A stretch of 64,000 bases of DNA from Phorcus lineatus (GCA_921293015.1 OV121087.1:5654501-5718500); one strand, 5' to 3'. Positions 48,296 to 62,262 are shown, counted from the stretch's first letter. Made by a program: numbers and translations. The notes: a model not told the origin generated them from the letters alone.

Positions 48296-49672
48296 ATAAA
48301 TATTTGCAAACAATGAATTAAGTATCACAATGAACAGAGGAATTATTACATGTCTGCCTAAACAAAATAGAGACAGAAAACATTTTTTAAATTGGCGCCC
48401 CAATCTCACTATTGAACTTTCTATACAAAATTATTAGCACATACATTGCAAACAAGATTAAATCAACACTAGAAACAATAAGTCATTAAAATCAAACAGG
48501 ATTCATACCTGGAAGATGCATGTGTGAAAATATTAGACTTCTCAGGTCCTTTGCTATTGACTGGTTTTGAAAAGGCATTTGATACCATCTCTAAACAATT
48601 CATAATTGGTGTAATGAAAGCATTTGGATTTGGGCCCAATAGTTTAAAACTGATTCAAATTCAGGTAATAATACAGCAGCTGTGATTCAAAATGGTCATA
48701 TTTCATCCTTTTTCGAACAGGAAAGAGGTTGTAGACAGGGGTATCCAGTCTCACCTTACCTTTTATTCTTGCTGTTGAAATACTAGGTATTATGATAAGG
48801 TCAAATCCTGATATAAAAGACATAACCGTCAATGGCAATGGAAAAAAACTTGGGCAATATGCTGACGATACTCAACTCTATCTTGATGGTTCTGAAAAAA
48901 GCCTAAAAGCTGCAGTACAAACGCTTAACAACTTATATGAAATGTCAGGACTGAAAATGAACATAAATAAAACAAAAGCTATATGGATAGGTTCAATGAC
49001 AGGTAGTAAAATCACGTAAGTCAATGACAATAATCTTGACTTGCACAGTGTGGACTTTGAAATTTTAGGAATAAGTTTAAACCCTTCTTTGAAAGACTTG
49101 TGGGTAATCAACACAAGAAAACGATTAGATTGCGTCAACAGATTACTAGCTAATTGGCGAAGGAGAACTTCACACGTATTGGGAAAATAACAGTGATTAA
49201 ATCTTTAGTTATTTCAACTCTTGTTCATATATTTTTAGCACTTCCAAACCCTCCTAAAACTTTCATTGATGAACTTAAGAAAATATTATATATGTTCCTG
49301 TGGAATAACAAGAAAGATAAGATCAAAAGATCTAACATCACCAGAACATATGAGGAAGGTTGGCTCAGAATGATTGATATAGAATGTTTTATCAATGCTC
49401 TATCATCATTGAAGTGTTATATGAAAAAACAATTAGCCTTTAATAATATTTTTCCCTTATGTAAACTCCTTTTACTTGGTTCCAACGCTGCAGATTGTTT
49501 ATCTGATACAGATAATCCTTACTGGAGAGATGTTTTATTTGCTTGGAAAATACTTTATAAAAAACATGCTGTTGAAAATGATGACTTTGAGAAAATTTTG
49601 GTCAAGCCACTTTGGATGAATCAATACTTTAAAAAACCATACATCATGAATAACTGGTTTGAACAGGGTTAA
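48285..49672 (+). pseudogene. L1-like LINE ORF2, reverse transcriptase and C-terminal part
   Basis: Recognisable RT blocks in order: MNRGIITCLPKQNRDRKHF, LNWRP, HQNQTGFIPGRCMCENIRLL-like text, a GFEKAFDT motif, ERGCRQGYPVSPYLF and the active site QYADDTQLYLDGS near 48860. After a stop at 49018 come LGISLNPS and, in another frame, the open C-terminal piece 49154-49672 with IGKITVIKSLVIS and LYMFLWNNKKDKIKR, as in L1/Tx1-type elements. There are several frame changes. The element is dead. No poly(A) tail was recognised. Confidence 0.85.
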
Positions 49673-52600
49673 CACTTCACCAAAGACAAAAGATAAAAAA
49701 AATGAAACTGAAAACAGAAATATGACATAAGAGGTACATGTTTATATTACTAACATTTGTTAAATAACATTCCCAAGAGCTGGAAAAAACATTAGAGAGA
49801 ACTAATTACAATTTAACTCAACAAACTGTTAATCATGTCCATCAAAATAATATATCCGATTGTAAAGGTTCAAAGGTTTTTTATGACAAGTTGATTTAAA
49901 AGGATACTATCCAAAAAGTGTTACACTGGAGAAAATAGAGTAGTTTAATGAGGTTTCATGAGAAGGAAATGCCGAATTTCAGCTACAGTATACGAGAGGA
50001 AACTGGCAGTTTCCTATAATTTCATGCAGAGTATACGCCTAGTTTCCAAACGAAGGATACTCTTGGAAATTATATTAAACTATATGAAACTAGAGGAAAT
50101 TATTGAAAATTCTTAAAAACATTCTTTACTTCAACAAAAACAATATGCAAAAGGTATTTACAACTTCAAAGATATGTAGTTTGACGTTAATATCTACAGT
50201 TTGAATGGCATTGTCAAACATTTTCATCACAATTACTGGTGCAAGTATGACAAAAGAACAATATTCAAAGGTTAAATGTAGAACAACAGAAGTCTTAACT
50301 TTGGAAAATTTTAGATAACGTAGTTAATCTGACTCCATACTATCTTAAGCATTGATGTTGCAGATTAAACGAAATATGATTATTGACTTGACAATTTGCT
50401 CGATAACCTAAAATGTTCATTACAAATCAAAATGTGTATATAAAATATATTTCAAGTCGGCAGAGTTATATATTATTTTGGATTTATTATACAATTAGAT
50501 CTTCAAAAAAACGTCTTATCAAATGTTTTATCAACTGTAGTTAAATCACTGACATGAGCGTCAAAATAAGTATTTAGACAGCTATATTTGACATGACTTG
50601 CAAAAACTGTTTCATCAGTCAGTCCAATTGTTAACTAAAGTATAAATATTGGATACAAAACCATGTGTTGATTCCGCTTAACATAACATTATGATGATTG
50701 AAAAGTTGCAACTTGTTTATGTATGATCATTGAATATACAACTATTACAGTCACAACATGTTTACAAAAAGGAATATGTAGAAGGTAAAAAAATTATGAT
50801 AATAAATTGAAACTAATATGCACTAATAACACGTAATATAATATTCTTCCTTAATACTAATCAAATATGACTTTTCATTGCCTGCATTTTTCTTTGGGAA
50901 TAATCTTTCAAAGTAGCCTTTCTTACACACATTATATCTGACAATATACAAACTACATGCAAATTGAATAAAGACATTTGTTGTGTATCACTTTAATTCA
51001 ATACCAGTTTTTGAATTTTGCACCAAGTGATTCTCTTACTTAATTACCAGCAATTACAGTGGGAGCAATGATGTGTATTTGTGGTCGTTATGTATATCAG
51101 GGTGTGTATTATGATAAAGTGACACGACTACCCTGCTATTTATATGCAAGGGTCTTCTTTTGATGCAGATACGCATTCGTGTATCATGCCATCGTAAATA
51201 TTGTGACGTATTTAATATAATGAACATGAAAGTTTGAACCTGATTCTCTATTTTACAGATCAAGTACAAATAAGTATTATCTATTCGCCATTGGATTTCG
51301 GTATATCACCGATTGTATAGATGGTATAATAGCTCAGAAATTATTCTCAAGACGTCTAGTTTCTGTTTACTTTTTGGTATGGGAGTTGTATGGGACGTAA
51401 TTATGTCCTAAGACATGTTTACATAATACTTATTCTAAACTGTGTTGAACTGTATACAAAAACTTATACTTAGATACATTCTAGTTTATGTCGGTATTTG
51501 GTAATGGCGTAATTATTAGTTTTTATACATTTGATATAAGTAGTTCCCATTAAACGATTGGTGTATGTAATGGATACCGTTTACAATTTATATTCTGATA
51601 TATATATATAATACACGACTTGTAACTTTGTTCAAATAACACTGAGTATTCACAGAATGTTTTGTAAATTATCTAGTCAGAAAAAATTTTGCCTACTGAT
51701 GCTGCCAGTATGCAAGGGGCAGTTGTTGGGGTAAGTCACGGTCAATTAATTTACAAATATGAAAAGGAAGGCGAATGAAGGAGGTCAAACATGATCTTTG
51801 AATGACATTTAGCACGTTAGTCAAAACAAGCCGAGGAAAAATTACCAAGTGCCAATATGTATAACTGTATCTGAATTATACTGCCAATATGTATAACTGT
51901 ATCACGACGTTGTCCAAAACCTATCAATATTTATATACAATGCTATGACTCATAGAGATTCATTGTTACGTCAATAATATATTGACAAATGTTTATCATG
52001 CTTATTAACTTATTTATTGTTCATTACCTGTGACTATTTATATCTAATGCACATATGTATCGCTCTGTGACTACTGAAATGTAGACTGGGACTATGGACT
52101 CCACTACAAATGAATAAAGAAAGATAACTGTATCTGAATAATACTATCAGATTCATTACTACATTCGTTTGGTGGATGAAAAGAGTGAATGGGTTGGTGT
52201 ATAACGTGTTTTGAACAATATTTCAATTATCAAAAGACGCGGATGACAAGCATCCATCCAAAAGAGAGTTGACTGATCAGGGAGAACGGAAAGGATAAGG
52301 GAAAGAGGGAAATAGAGACATAGTGAGAGATAGACAGTAGGTTTTCCCCACCGGGCCTAAACCACGAGCATGTTAACTTCGGCTGACATAGACAGACAGA
52401 CAGAAATAGTTTATCAAAAAGTTTTAAGTGTCAGAAGTCAATTAGGCACATTGATAAAACATTATATAATATAACGTAAGTCTGTTAACAACCAGCCAAA
52501 ATTTGGCGTATGACACACATATATACTGTATAGAAGTTCTAGATAAATAGATAATAAAAAGCAGAATATATGCGATGATTTAAAATACAAGGTGAGAAAA

Positions 52601-54250
52601 AGTTAAGATGTAAATGGGATTTTAAGTAAAAGACTTTAGCCTTAAAAACATAGTTTTAACAGTTATTTATTCATAAGTTTTAATTTTGCATAGCATGGCA
52701 TAACTCTCGGTGTCTGACGCACGCAAACCATCACACTATGAGGTTGAGTCAAATGGTCGCGGAATGATTAATAATAATGTAAAGATACACAAAACAACTA
52801 AAAATAACCAAACAAATATAATAATAATATAATAATAAGACCAAACACATTTTACAGTATATTTTGCAACCTCGAGATACATGTAGCTATCATAAACGTA
52901 TTTTTAGTCAGTAATGTGTCAAGACACAGTATATCCTTTGTTTTATATAGAGTTTAATATATGGTAACTATGTACATATATTTATTTTCTGTTCCAAAGA
53001 TATTAGATTCAGTACATAATAGCGTATCATCCGAAAGCGTCTTGCAATTTTCCTTACAAAAATTCAGTTTAAGCCTTCAAATATTTGTTGCGATTCAAAC
53101 ATACCAAAATACTCAGTCTTCGCTGGCCAATTGGTCATAAAAAGGACGCTCAAATGCAAAATGTAGACTGATCAAGAAAATGCGTATCAAAAGTTAAGTA
53201 ATATAACAGATAACATTATATTAAGATGAATATTAAAATGTTTTTGTTATTAACAGTCACTGCATCGATATTACTCCTGCATTACAAATCAAGCATACAC
53301 TATTTACACTGTTTTAAAATCAAAAAAATATTTCAATAATTTCGTTTACTAATAACCTTTTCTGCTTTCAGCGAATAGAATAGCCCATACAATATACATA
53401 ACAAGCTTAGTATGTTTAGCAATTCGTTATTTTATTAACAACATTCCTTTCGGAGGTCAATTTATTAGACATAGAACCACAAGAACATCATACTTGAACC
53501 AAAACAGTTAAATTGAAATGTCCATAACATATTTATTTGTTATTTGTTAACCTCAATCGACGATGATGACGCTTCTCCCGAACACAGTGTTTAGAACAAT
53601 ATATCCACAGACGATAGGTTTGTAAAATTAACAAATTGTTTACTAACGTATATCAATTCTTTTTAAAATTTAGTGAAATGAGGGAGTTATTATTTTCCTG
53701 AGTCACCTTCGGATTATTAAATGATATCAAATGTATGAAAACTTTCATTAAAAATACTTAAACTCTACGATGTGCTAACAGTAAACTAAGTTTGGATAAT
53801 TGAACAACAGATTTCATAACATTTTCAAAGATATTTTGTATTTCTTTTAATAAGTCATCATTCCTTTTTCCTTCCGCTGTCGCATCCCATGGTAATTGGT
53901 GACTGTCGGTCATTCATAAAGGTTTCATCACATGTGAAAGGGTCTTATATATATAATCTAATATTACAGCTTACCTTTTCGTTGAGATCTTACCGAGAAG
54001 CTTTCCAGGTCTCTGTTTGAACTGTGAGAAAGCTGGTGCACATTTATGCTCCATGTTAATTAACAGTTCGTTAACTAGTCTAGCCGACAATCAAGGATGT
54101 CTCTCTGATCTCAACTTGACAATAAACTTGTTGGGCAGGATGCGGGTGCGTGTGAGAGGGAGTCACCAATAGAAGTGACAGGCGCTAAGCAGATGTGCAA
54201 AAAATTAACGAGATTAAAATCAGAAGTTAAATATACAAAAAGCTATCTTT
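49673..54250. other. Non-coding stretch, no feature recognised
   Basis: AT-rich sequence with only chance open frames. A short direct repeat (CCAATATGTATAACTGTATC twice, near 51852 and 51884) and a purine-rich run near 52260-52330 are the only patterns that I noticed. Confidence 0.5.
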
Positions 54251-54810
54251 TGGTTTAAACATATTTTTATTTCCACAAATGAAACAAAGATTGGCGAACA
54301 AGCTAAAATAGCTTATTTGAACGCCGCTCTTTTACATGATACATAAAGCTGGAACAAACACAAGAAAATATAAAACATCAAAAGCAAAGAAACAATGTGT
54401 AATGTTGTTACGTAAAAGGATTTGAAATGTTGCCTGGTATATGCCTAGTATTGAAATCTGCTGCAGCCTCCGCACGAAACAAAGTAAAGTTAAGATAGTT
54501 ATAGATAATTGCAGAATGTTAAGAAAATCTTTTACTCGTGTTGATAAAATGGTGTAATGATTCAAGAATATTGTTATTTTCCAGGATAGTCAGATTACCG
54601 TTGCCGTATAAAACTGTCATTATGTCAAATCCATGAATATAAAAATACATATTGATTCTTAAGTGTTGATATTTCCGACAAATAAACAAATAGTGAATCG
54701 CGTCTTCATAATAATAATCTGAGCTAATGTGAGCGCGGTAAAATGTTCCGATCAGATAGCTTCTTGCTATCTTTTCCCCACCATAGTATGCCAATGATTT
54801 CATTAAAAAT
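54251..54810 (-). mobile_element. LINE 3' fragment (TTTAAACCA family), copy 4
   Basis: In minus direction it encodes SDYYYEDAIHYLFICRKYQ, then YFYIHGFDIMTVLYGN and HHFINTSKRFS, homologous to copies 1 and 2, and ends with the family terminus TTTAAACCA at 54251. The open frame spans 54519-54803. Confidence 0.75.
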
Positions 54811-55384
54811 GAAGAACGTTATGAGAATGAAAGTATTAATTAGTCTTTATACTGTACCACCTTAAGAAACTGATTTTACCAAGTCACTCTAGGAATCAAT
54901 ATTGAATAATCGTGAATATTAAAAAGGTAGCTTATTTCAATGATTAGGTTCATCCAAACATTAATGCATCGGGTAATTACATTACATTGTTTCGTCCATA
55001 CAATTCAAACATAAGAAATGAAGTTTACATTTATTAAGAATGTTCAATTGTCTCTTGTATCGGACTTGCATCAAATTAAAACTTATTGCACGCAAATAAT
55101 TCACTTCGTTGAATACATAGGATTTTTTCCTTGCTATCTGATTATATTTATTCCAATGATATATGTATTGAATACATAACTGGAAAGGTATTAATATAAC
55201 ACTTCTATTTCAATCGATAGATAAATTTGCATCAAATCATATCAGAGATCATTCTAAGGCAACAATATTAGCATGCTTGCTTGAGTTAAGAGTTTCAAAA
55301 TATCAGGCAGTATTTTTTCTTTTAGTAATAATAATGATTAAAGTCAATCGGAAAGCGACAGTTCTTACAGACAACAAAGGTTTA
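54811..55384. other. Non-coding stretch
   Basis: No feature recognised. Confidence 0.5.
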
Positions 55385-56600
55385 ACCTCACTGTGCCCCC
55401 TGACTCAGTTTCAGGGGGTAATGCAGCCCTCCGTAGTTAACTAGGTAACAATGAAGTGATTAACAGGGGATTATAAACTTGGGATAACTTCTTGAATTTT
55501 ATTACAGTACAGTATCTTCTTGAATTTTATTACAGTACAGTATATATCAATTATTTAACACACAAGTTAAGAATATATCATATGATACGTATGCATTTTC
55601 ATATAGATATGACATTATTGTTTGACACTAAATAAGATGCACAGTCAGTTTCATGTACAGTTGTATTTCTGGACAATTTGCAAAGATACTAGTGGTGTAA
55701 CGATTCATCGATAATATCGATGTTTGCATCGTATACTACGCGTTACGAGTGCATCGATAGAAAACATGTTTAGACAATATATCAGGATATTTATATCGTG
55801 AGGGTCAACGATACATCGATGTATCGGCATAAGAGACAATATATCCCGATACTGTTAACATAATTTGTTTTAAACAAATAACTATAAAAGCTAAAAAGGT
55901 TTTTTTTCACTTTGTTTCAGAGATTCAGAGTGATTAGAACATAAAAAGAAACATAATATATATGATATTTCTGATATATTATATGCAATTTCACAGTCTC
56001 TCTAAGTTTTTTAAAATTTCCCTTCATGTAATATCCATGACAGGTTGGTATCTAAGAAACAACATTACTGTTTTATGTCCTATCTATAGTTATTTCATAA
56101 ACTGTAAGAGAATCGGGATACGTATTGTATCGCAACCACTGTATCGTGATGATAATCGTTCCTTGGCAATAATTTCATGATATATTGTCTCGCTCATTAA
56201 ATCTTCAATCGGGATATATCGTCTCCCCACTAAGGCCACGATACACAGGTCTTAAAGATACCATCTCCAAAGTAGGTATCAGCAGCGGAGAGGTGACGCA
56301 GGTTCTCAACAGTAGAGAAGAAAAATAGCCTCTGATCTTCGTGCAACAGGAAGTTGGTAGAGTTGGTAGTTTTTGGATATCTTTTTTTACGGGAATGTTA
56401 GAGGCCTGGACTCTGTAGACGATGGGCATATATCACCCGAAATATGATGATCACTTAAATGATATCACCTCACTCAAATCAAAATTAAACATAGTTCAGT
56501 ATAAACTTCTTCAAATCATGCCCCCACAGTTAATCTCTTGTCATAACATTCCCCCTCTTGGTCCCTTATCATAACATATAGCCAGGGGGCACAGTGAGGT
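55385..56600. mobile_element. 1.2-kb inverted-repeat element
   Basis: ACCTCACTGTGCCCCCTG at 55385-55402 is repeated as a perfect inverted copy at 56583-56600. No transposase frame lies between them, and the family is unknown. A second inverted-repeat element (55689-56233) is nested inside. A 28-bp direct repeat, containing GAATTTTATTACAGTACAG, occupies 55488-55543 as two copies. Confidence 0.5.
55689..56233. mobile_element. hAT-like non-autonomous element (MITE)
   Basis: The left end CTAGTGGTGTAACGATTCAT and the right end, read inverted, TTAGTGGGGAGACGATATAT are similar over about 15 bases. The body is rich in ATCGAT/ATATCG palindromic motifs. The TAGxGGTGTAACGAT type of end is one I associate with hAT MITEs. 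An 8-bp target duplication could not be found, so the call is tentative. Confidence 0.4.
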
Positions 56601-56959
56601 ACCCCCGACAACAAGTCCTACCTTCATTCAGACATTGAGGCGCCAAGGTAATTAGTTTACGACAATTGACTTTTTCGGTGCTTTATGGTCACCTCATCAA
56701 AGGAGATATGCCAATCTGTATGCATCTCAACCTGTTTAGTGCCAGAGCCCATCACCACTGCCGATTTATATAATCGGCGCTATTCATTTTGCTTTACCAA
56801 GAGATCGGAAATATTCGGTGAAATTTTGATTATTTACATCCCTTTCGTTATTTAACTCCTTTTCTAAATTTACTTTCCCATTTACATAAAGATTAACATA
56901 AGAACGTCAAAATTACCTCATGGTGTAAGCAGTTAAGAAATGACACAGATTATTCGATT

Positions 56960-57110
56960 TGGTTTAAACATTTATTGTTTCATAAATTGAACAGAAAACA
57001 ACGTCTTTGTAATCAAATGCAAGTGCGATATCAAAAGTATCATAAAGTTGTTTGGAATGCCTAATGACTGGCTGATGCTTAAAGTTAATTGATATAAGTG
57101 CTTTGGAACG
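56960..57110 (-). mobile_element. LINE 3' fragment (TTTAAACCA family), copy 5
   Basis: Ends at TGGTTTAAAC and shares the 3' UTR text TTGTAAT(C/T)AAATGCAA with copy 3. Only non-coding sequence is present. The 5' limit is uncertain. Confidence 0.55.
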
Positions 57111-57539
57111 ATGTAAGTAATAATGTGATTACAAATTTAATGAAAACGGTTACTTTTACTTATTAACTGGTGTAAAAAGTTTATTCTTTGTAAATAGTAA
57201 CTGCAAATTGAATTATTTATTCAAAATTACAACATATTCTGCGAAAAACAATAAATAAATTATCAAATTTAAAATTCCACTATGTTATCCACAGTGTGTT
57301 CCTTTTTTCTAAAAGGGTGGGGAATATGGAAAGGTTGTTTGGTTGAAGTTTCACGTCTGCTTCCACCATTGGGTGATGTCGCCGACGTGGGGCCTATGCC
57401 TTAGTTATTTGCAATGGATGGGGGAATAAGATTTAGAATAGGTCATAGACACCCAAATAAAGTTAATAAAAGATCTAAAGTGGTAAAAAAAAACATAATT
57501 TTGAATTTTGAATAGAGTGAAGGGTTGGGGGTGAAGGTT

Positions 57540-57572
57540 GGGGGGAGGGGGGGGGGGGGGGGGGGAGGGGGG
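57540..57572. repeat. Poly-G tract
   Basis: Thirty-three bases, all G but for two A. The longest run is 19 G at 57547-57565. It could form a quadruplex; it could also be a site of assembly error. Confidence 0.9.
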
Positions 57573-57789
57573 TAAAGATAAATTGGAATTAGATTTGTTG
57601 AGATGGCGTCATACCTGAAAGAGATAGAAAGATATGGTGTATGGGGAATATCATTTTATTTTATTACTATTAAAATTTAAGTAATATTTGATAAAATTTA
57701 AGAATGGTATTTGTAATGGAGTTTTTAATTGTTATAACATGAAGTTGTTGTTGAATAGTTGTGATGAAATTGTATTTATAGTTAATTGT

Positions 57790-58471
57790 AATTATTTATT
57801 TATTTATGTTTGATATTTAAGTTTATTGATAAGTGGATGAATGGAGTAATACTTATCTTTTTTGTTTGATATGCTTAGTCCGTTATCCTCTGTTGTTTCC
57901 ATCGTTGTGGTCTTCGCAATGTGCGTTTTTCTTTCTAGTAGGCCATCTGAGTGGTCATGCCATACACTTAAGGTACAATCCCTGTCCTCCCCACTAAACC
58001 AGGTTCAGAACCAGGCAGTGAGGGTTATGGGGTTTGGTGCCGTAACAATTACCAGTTACAATTAAGTGAAGCGCCGGGGGTAGTCACACCGTGCACTTTT
58101 AATGAAGTTTTAACCAGTCTGCCCTTTGCCCAAGTCCTACCAGTTATCCCAAACGGGTGTGATCAATGGTATTTGAGGTGATTGGTGGAAATCTCCCGTT
58201 GGGAGCCTACGTGCCAGTTTGTATAGGCTTGCGCGAGAGGTCCCGTAGTGTATCTCGTGAACCCATCTCACCCCCAGCTCTGGTCGCAGGTCGCCATGAC
58301 CACACTTACCAGGAGAAGGAGGTTTCAGAGATCAGTCTCGCTAACGTAGGTCCTTCTGGGAGCTTTTACCTGGGGGGTGGTTGTTACGGTTAGGTGATTG
58401 TTTAATTGGGTATGAGAATATGGGATGGGTAGGTGGTTAGGAGTTTGGGTGTAAGGCGAGGTGGTTATTAA
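57790..58471 (-). other. Probable 3' untranslated region of the I/Nimb-type LINE
   Basis: This stretch follows the ORF2 stop, is richer in GC than the surroundings and has no minus-strand coding frame. An (ATAA)-like run in minus direction near 57795-57810 may be the element tail. The end is inferred and could be further left. Confidence 0.45.
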
Positions 58472-61400
58472 TTATAATGTTTTATATAACTTAGTTTGTA
58501 GTAGGAATATTGAAAGGTACTGGTAATTTTTGGTATTGGCTAACAGTTCTTGTGGGGTGTTAGCGCTTACATTTTTCAGGAGTTGTCCCCTGTGTTTTTG
58601 GTATTTGTCACATTGAAACAGAATGTGATGTATGGTGTCTTTGAAATTACATTGTGGACATAGATTATTTGGTGCTCTCCCTATTTTGTGGAGATAAACC
58701 CCGTTACAAACATTGTTAAGTCTTAGTCTAGTTAAGGCTACATCAACCCTTCTAAAGTTGTGAAAGTTTTTAACTTTTTTCAGTTTTGTGGGTTGAACTT
58801 GATAGTACTGGGTATGTCCCCAGTTGTTTTTAAAGTTATTGTTGTATTCGTCCGTAGTTTTTGCTTTAACAATGCTTTTAATTTCCCTTTTAGTAAATGG
58901 CATGTTTACCTTATTACTGTGGGTTAGACCTGCTTTTGCTGCTCGGTCGGCTCTTTCATTGCCAATTAGGCCAATATGGGATGGCACCCATATCAATTTA
59001 ACATTATTGTTATCCTTAATTAGATAATTGTACCCGTGATAAATTTGATGTAGAAGTTCATGACTATTGTTTTCTGTTTTGCTTTGTAAAGCTTGCAGTG
59101 AGCTGAGTGAATCTGTAAATATAGCTATATTTCTGTTTTTGTAACCTTTGCTCAGATTGAGTGCTTGTCGAATAGCTACAAGTTCAGCTGTGAAGATAGA
59201 TGTTTTGTCTGGTAATTTAAGTGATATATCTCCATCACCTGTGTGAGTGAAGGCTATCCCAGACCCTACTCTTCCTTTTTCGTCTTTAGAACCGTCAGTA
59301 AAGATTTGAAGGTAATCAGTTTGATTGTAGTTTTCCTCAATGTAGGCTTGAGTGTTACTGAGGTCGTTAGGTTTGGGATTGTTTTTATCTATATAGTCTT
59401 TTAATTTGATATCTACCTGGATATCGGGTAGGTCTGGAGGTTTTAAAATATGATTGGTATATGGGTCAGAGGTAATATCTAATGTATCAAGTTCATATTT
59501 GTCTATATGTTTTTTAATGGTAACACCAAATGGTGTTGGTATTTTTTTTACTCTGTTTGACATTATTTGCTTTTCTCGTGTGATAATATTTTGTATACAT
59601 GGTTTATGTTGTGATCTTACAATATAGTTTGTTATATTATCTTCCCAATCTTTTTCTAGCGGTAGTTCCCCTAGTTCATGTCTGACTAGTTCCATTGATG
59701 TGCCGCTTAGGCATCCTGATATGTATCGGTAGGCTTGATTTTGTATGGTTTTTAGTTTTTGTATGTTGGTTTGACTGGTGTCACACCAAGCTTCTGCTCC
59801 ATAGTGCAGTTTGGATTTAATCAGAGATTTATATAGGATGAGTAACATTTCCTTGCTGCTGCCCCACCTAGTGTGAGACAGCATTCGTAATATATTAAGA
59901 TCTTTTTTGCATCTTTGTGTTAATTCATTAATATGTTGATTCCATGTTAGATATTCATCAAAAGTTATGCCTAAGAACTTGACATATTTAACCTGATCTA
60001 AAAGTTCTTCATTAATGTATAATCTCAGTGGTCTGCAGTCGGCTTTAGGTGTTGGCCGAAAGAGAATTGATACAGTTTTGCTTGTGGATAATTGGAATCC
60101 CCAATTTTGAGTCCAATCATTAACTTTGATTAAGGCTTTTTGTAATATTTCTGCTGCTACATGCTGGTGTTTATGACTGACCCAGAGGGCTCCGTCGGCA
60201 GCGAATTGTGAGGTGTCCACTTGTTTGGGTAGTTTGTGAAATAGATCATCTATCATAATATTGAACAAGGTTGGTGATATAATACTTCCTTGCGGGGTTC
60301 CATTTTCTAGGTTATAGTTGTCTGATATTTGGTCATCTGCTTTAAGGCGAAAAGTTCTGTCTGACATAAAGTCATTTATAAAGTTTAACATTTCCCCTTG
60401 TATGCCTTTTTCTTTAACTTTGTGTATCAAACCTGTTTTCCAGACCATATCAAATGCTTTACTAAAGTCTAGGAAGACTGCTGTAGTGAATTTATTATTT
60501 TGTTGAGCTTGTCTGATGGAGTGTTGTAATCTAACAATATGGTCAGTGGTGCTATAGGATTTTCTATATCCTGATTGATTTTGTGTTATCAATTTGTTGG
60601 TTTCTAGGTAATGTTTTAATCTTTTTGCTGCCATAGCTTCAAGTGTTTTACATAGATTAGATGTTAAGGAGACTGGTCTATATGAATCGGATTTGGTAGG
60701 GTCTTTTCCTTGTTTGTGTAATGGTATGATAAGACTTTCTTTCCAGTCTGTTGGTAGTTTACCGTCTTTCCATAACTTATTGTAGAAATCTAATAACTTT
60801 TGTTTACATTTATAAGGAAGATGTTTAAACATTGTGTAACTGGTTTGATCAATACCAGATGCTGTTCCCTTTTTATTATTTACAATATTGTTGAGTTCTG
60901 ATATTGTGAATGGCTTGTCAAGTCTGGCTTGTTTTTGTCCTTCGGACAGGGTTGTGTATTCTTTACTTTATCTTGAAAAGCAGTTTTGTAATTATTGGTT
61001 GAACTTGCTTGTGAGAATTGTTTGCATAAATTGTCGATTTTTTCCTGTTTATTTTTGCTGTTGTTGATACTTGGAATATGCGATTTAGTGTTTTTACCTC
61101 TAAAGACGTTAATCTTCTTCCAGACATGCCTTGAGTTAGATTTAATATCAAATGTGCTACACATTTTTTTCCATGATTGGAATTTTGCCTTACTTATTAA
61201 AGTTTTAACCTTATTTCTAGTTGCTGCCGCTTGTTGTATTAACTTCTTATCCATTTTAGCTTTTTTCCTAAGCGGTTTTCTTTCTTTTCTTGCTTGCATT
61301 ATTTCTTCATTCCACCATGGTACAGGTATATGCTTGTGAGTTATTTTGGTTGGAATGGCTATGTTAGCAGCATTTATGATTACCTCGGTGATCTTTTTGT

Positions 61401-62217
61401 TGTATATGTTAACATCTTCGTCTTTTACATCATCGTTTAAGTTTTGCTCACAAATATTTTGAAATATTTCCCAATTTGCTTTGTTAAAATTCCAGCTGTT
61501 ATGGATATTGTTATTGTGTGTGTGCTGTGTATTGTCATTTTTTAATGTGGTGAATAGTGGGAAGTGATCGCTTCCCCAACTGTCGTCATGAACATATAAA
61601 CTAGCATCATTAACTAGATCCGGTGTAATAATGCTAAGATCTATTGTCGTATATATACCTTGTGTTAGCCTGTGAAAAGTAGGTTCGCCATTGTTGAGAA
61701 CAATAAGTTTGTTATCCTCTAACCATTTTTGTATGACTGTACCTCTCGTATCGGTTCTATCGTCTGCCTCCCAGGTACGATTGTGCGCATTAAAATCGCC
61801 TCCCAGATAGGCTGAATTGGCGAGATAGGGTTGTAATTTGTTGAGTAATTCAACTGTTATTTTTGTGCTCTGAGGTAAATAGACATTGATAACATTTGTT
61901 GGTTTATTACCATAAATGTTTATTGTTACGCCATTAGTTTCTATGCCTTCAATGTTTATGTCTAAGGGTTTGTAATCAATACCATGTTTTACGGCAATTA
62001 TTAGTCCACCTTGTGGGGTTTTTCTTATATCCGTATAACGATCCTTTCTTAGTATGTTATATCCTGGGATTTTATAATCCCTTCTTTTAGATAATTTTGT
62101 TTCCTGTAGAAGGATTACACTTGGTTCTATTAATTTGTTTTGTATCAATACCTTGAGTTCAGCACCATTGGTGCCCAGCCCATTTACGTTTTGTTGGAGT
62201 ACTGTAAAGTTTGCCAT
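58472..62217 (-). pseudogene. I/Nimb-type LINE ORF2: endonuclease, reverse transcriptase, RNase H
   Basis: The start is at 62217 (MANFTVLQQNVNGLG). The endonuclease has LLQETKL, LGGDFNAHNRTW and GSDHFPLF, so its catalytic residues look intact. A single frame change near 60965 separates it from the RT part (open to 58472), whose first complete motifs are GIDQTSYTMF and SGYRKSYSTTDHIV. RT motif A is FLDFSKAFD. The active-site motif reads QFAADGALW where FADD is expected, so the first Asp of the pair is Ala. RNase H has FTDGSKDE, FTAELVAI, FTDSLSSL and WVPSHIGLIGNERAD, all key residues present. A Cys/His end (CPQCNFKDTIHHILFQC) closes the protein. Length and order fit RNase H-bearing LINEs; Nimb is my best guess. 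Confidence 0.88.
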
Positions 62218-62262
62218 TATGTTCAGAGAAAACTAGGATTAGGTTTGTTGTGAGTTGTATTT

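Noticed and set aside
56205-56429. Minus-strand frame of 74 codons
   Set aside because: It overlaps the edge of an inverted-repeat element and has no recognisable domain.
57862-58393. Plus-strand frames beside the LINE
   Set aside because: They fall in the probable 3' untranslated region of the minus-strand LINE and have no protein features.
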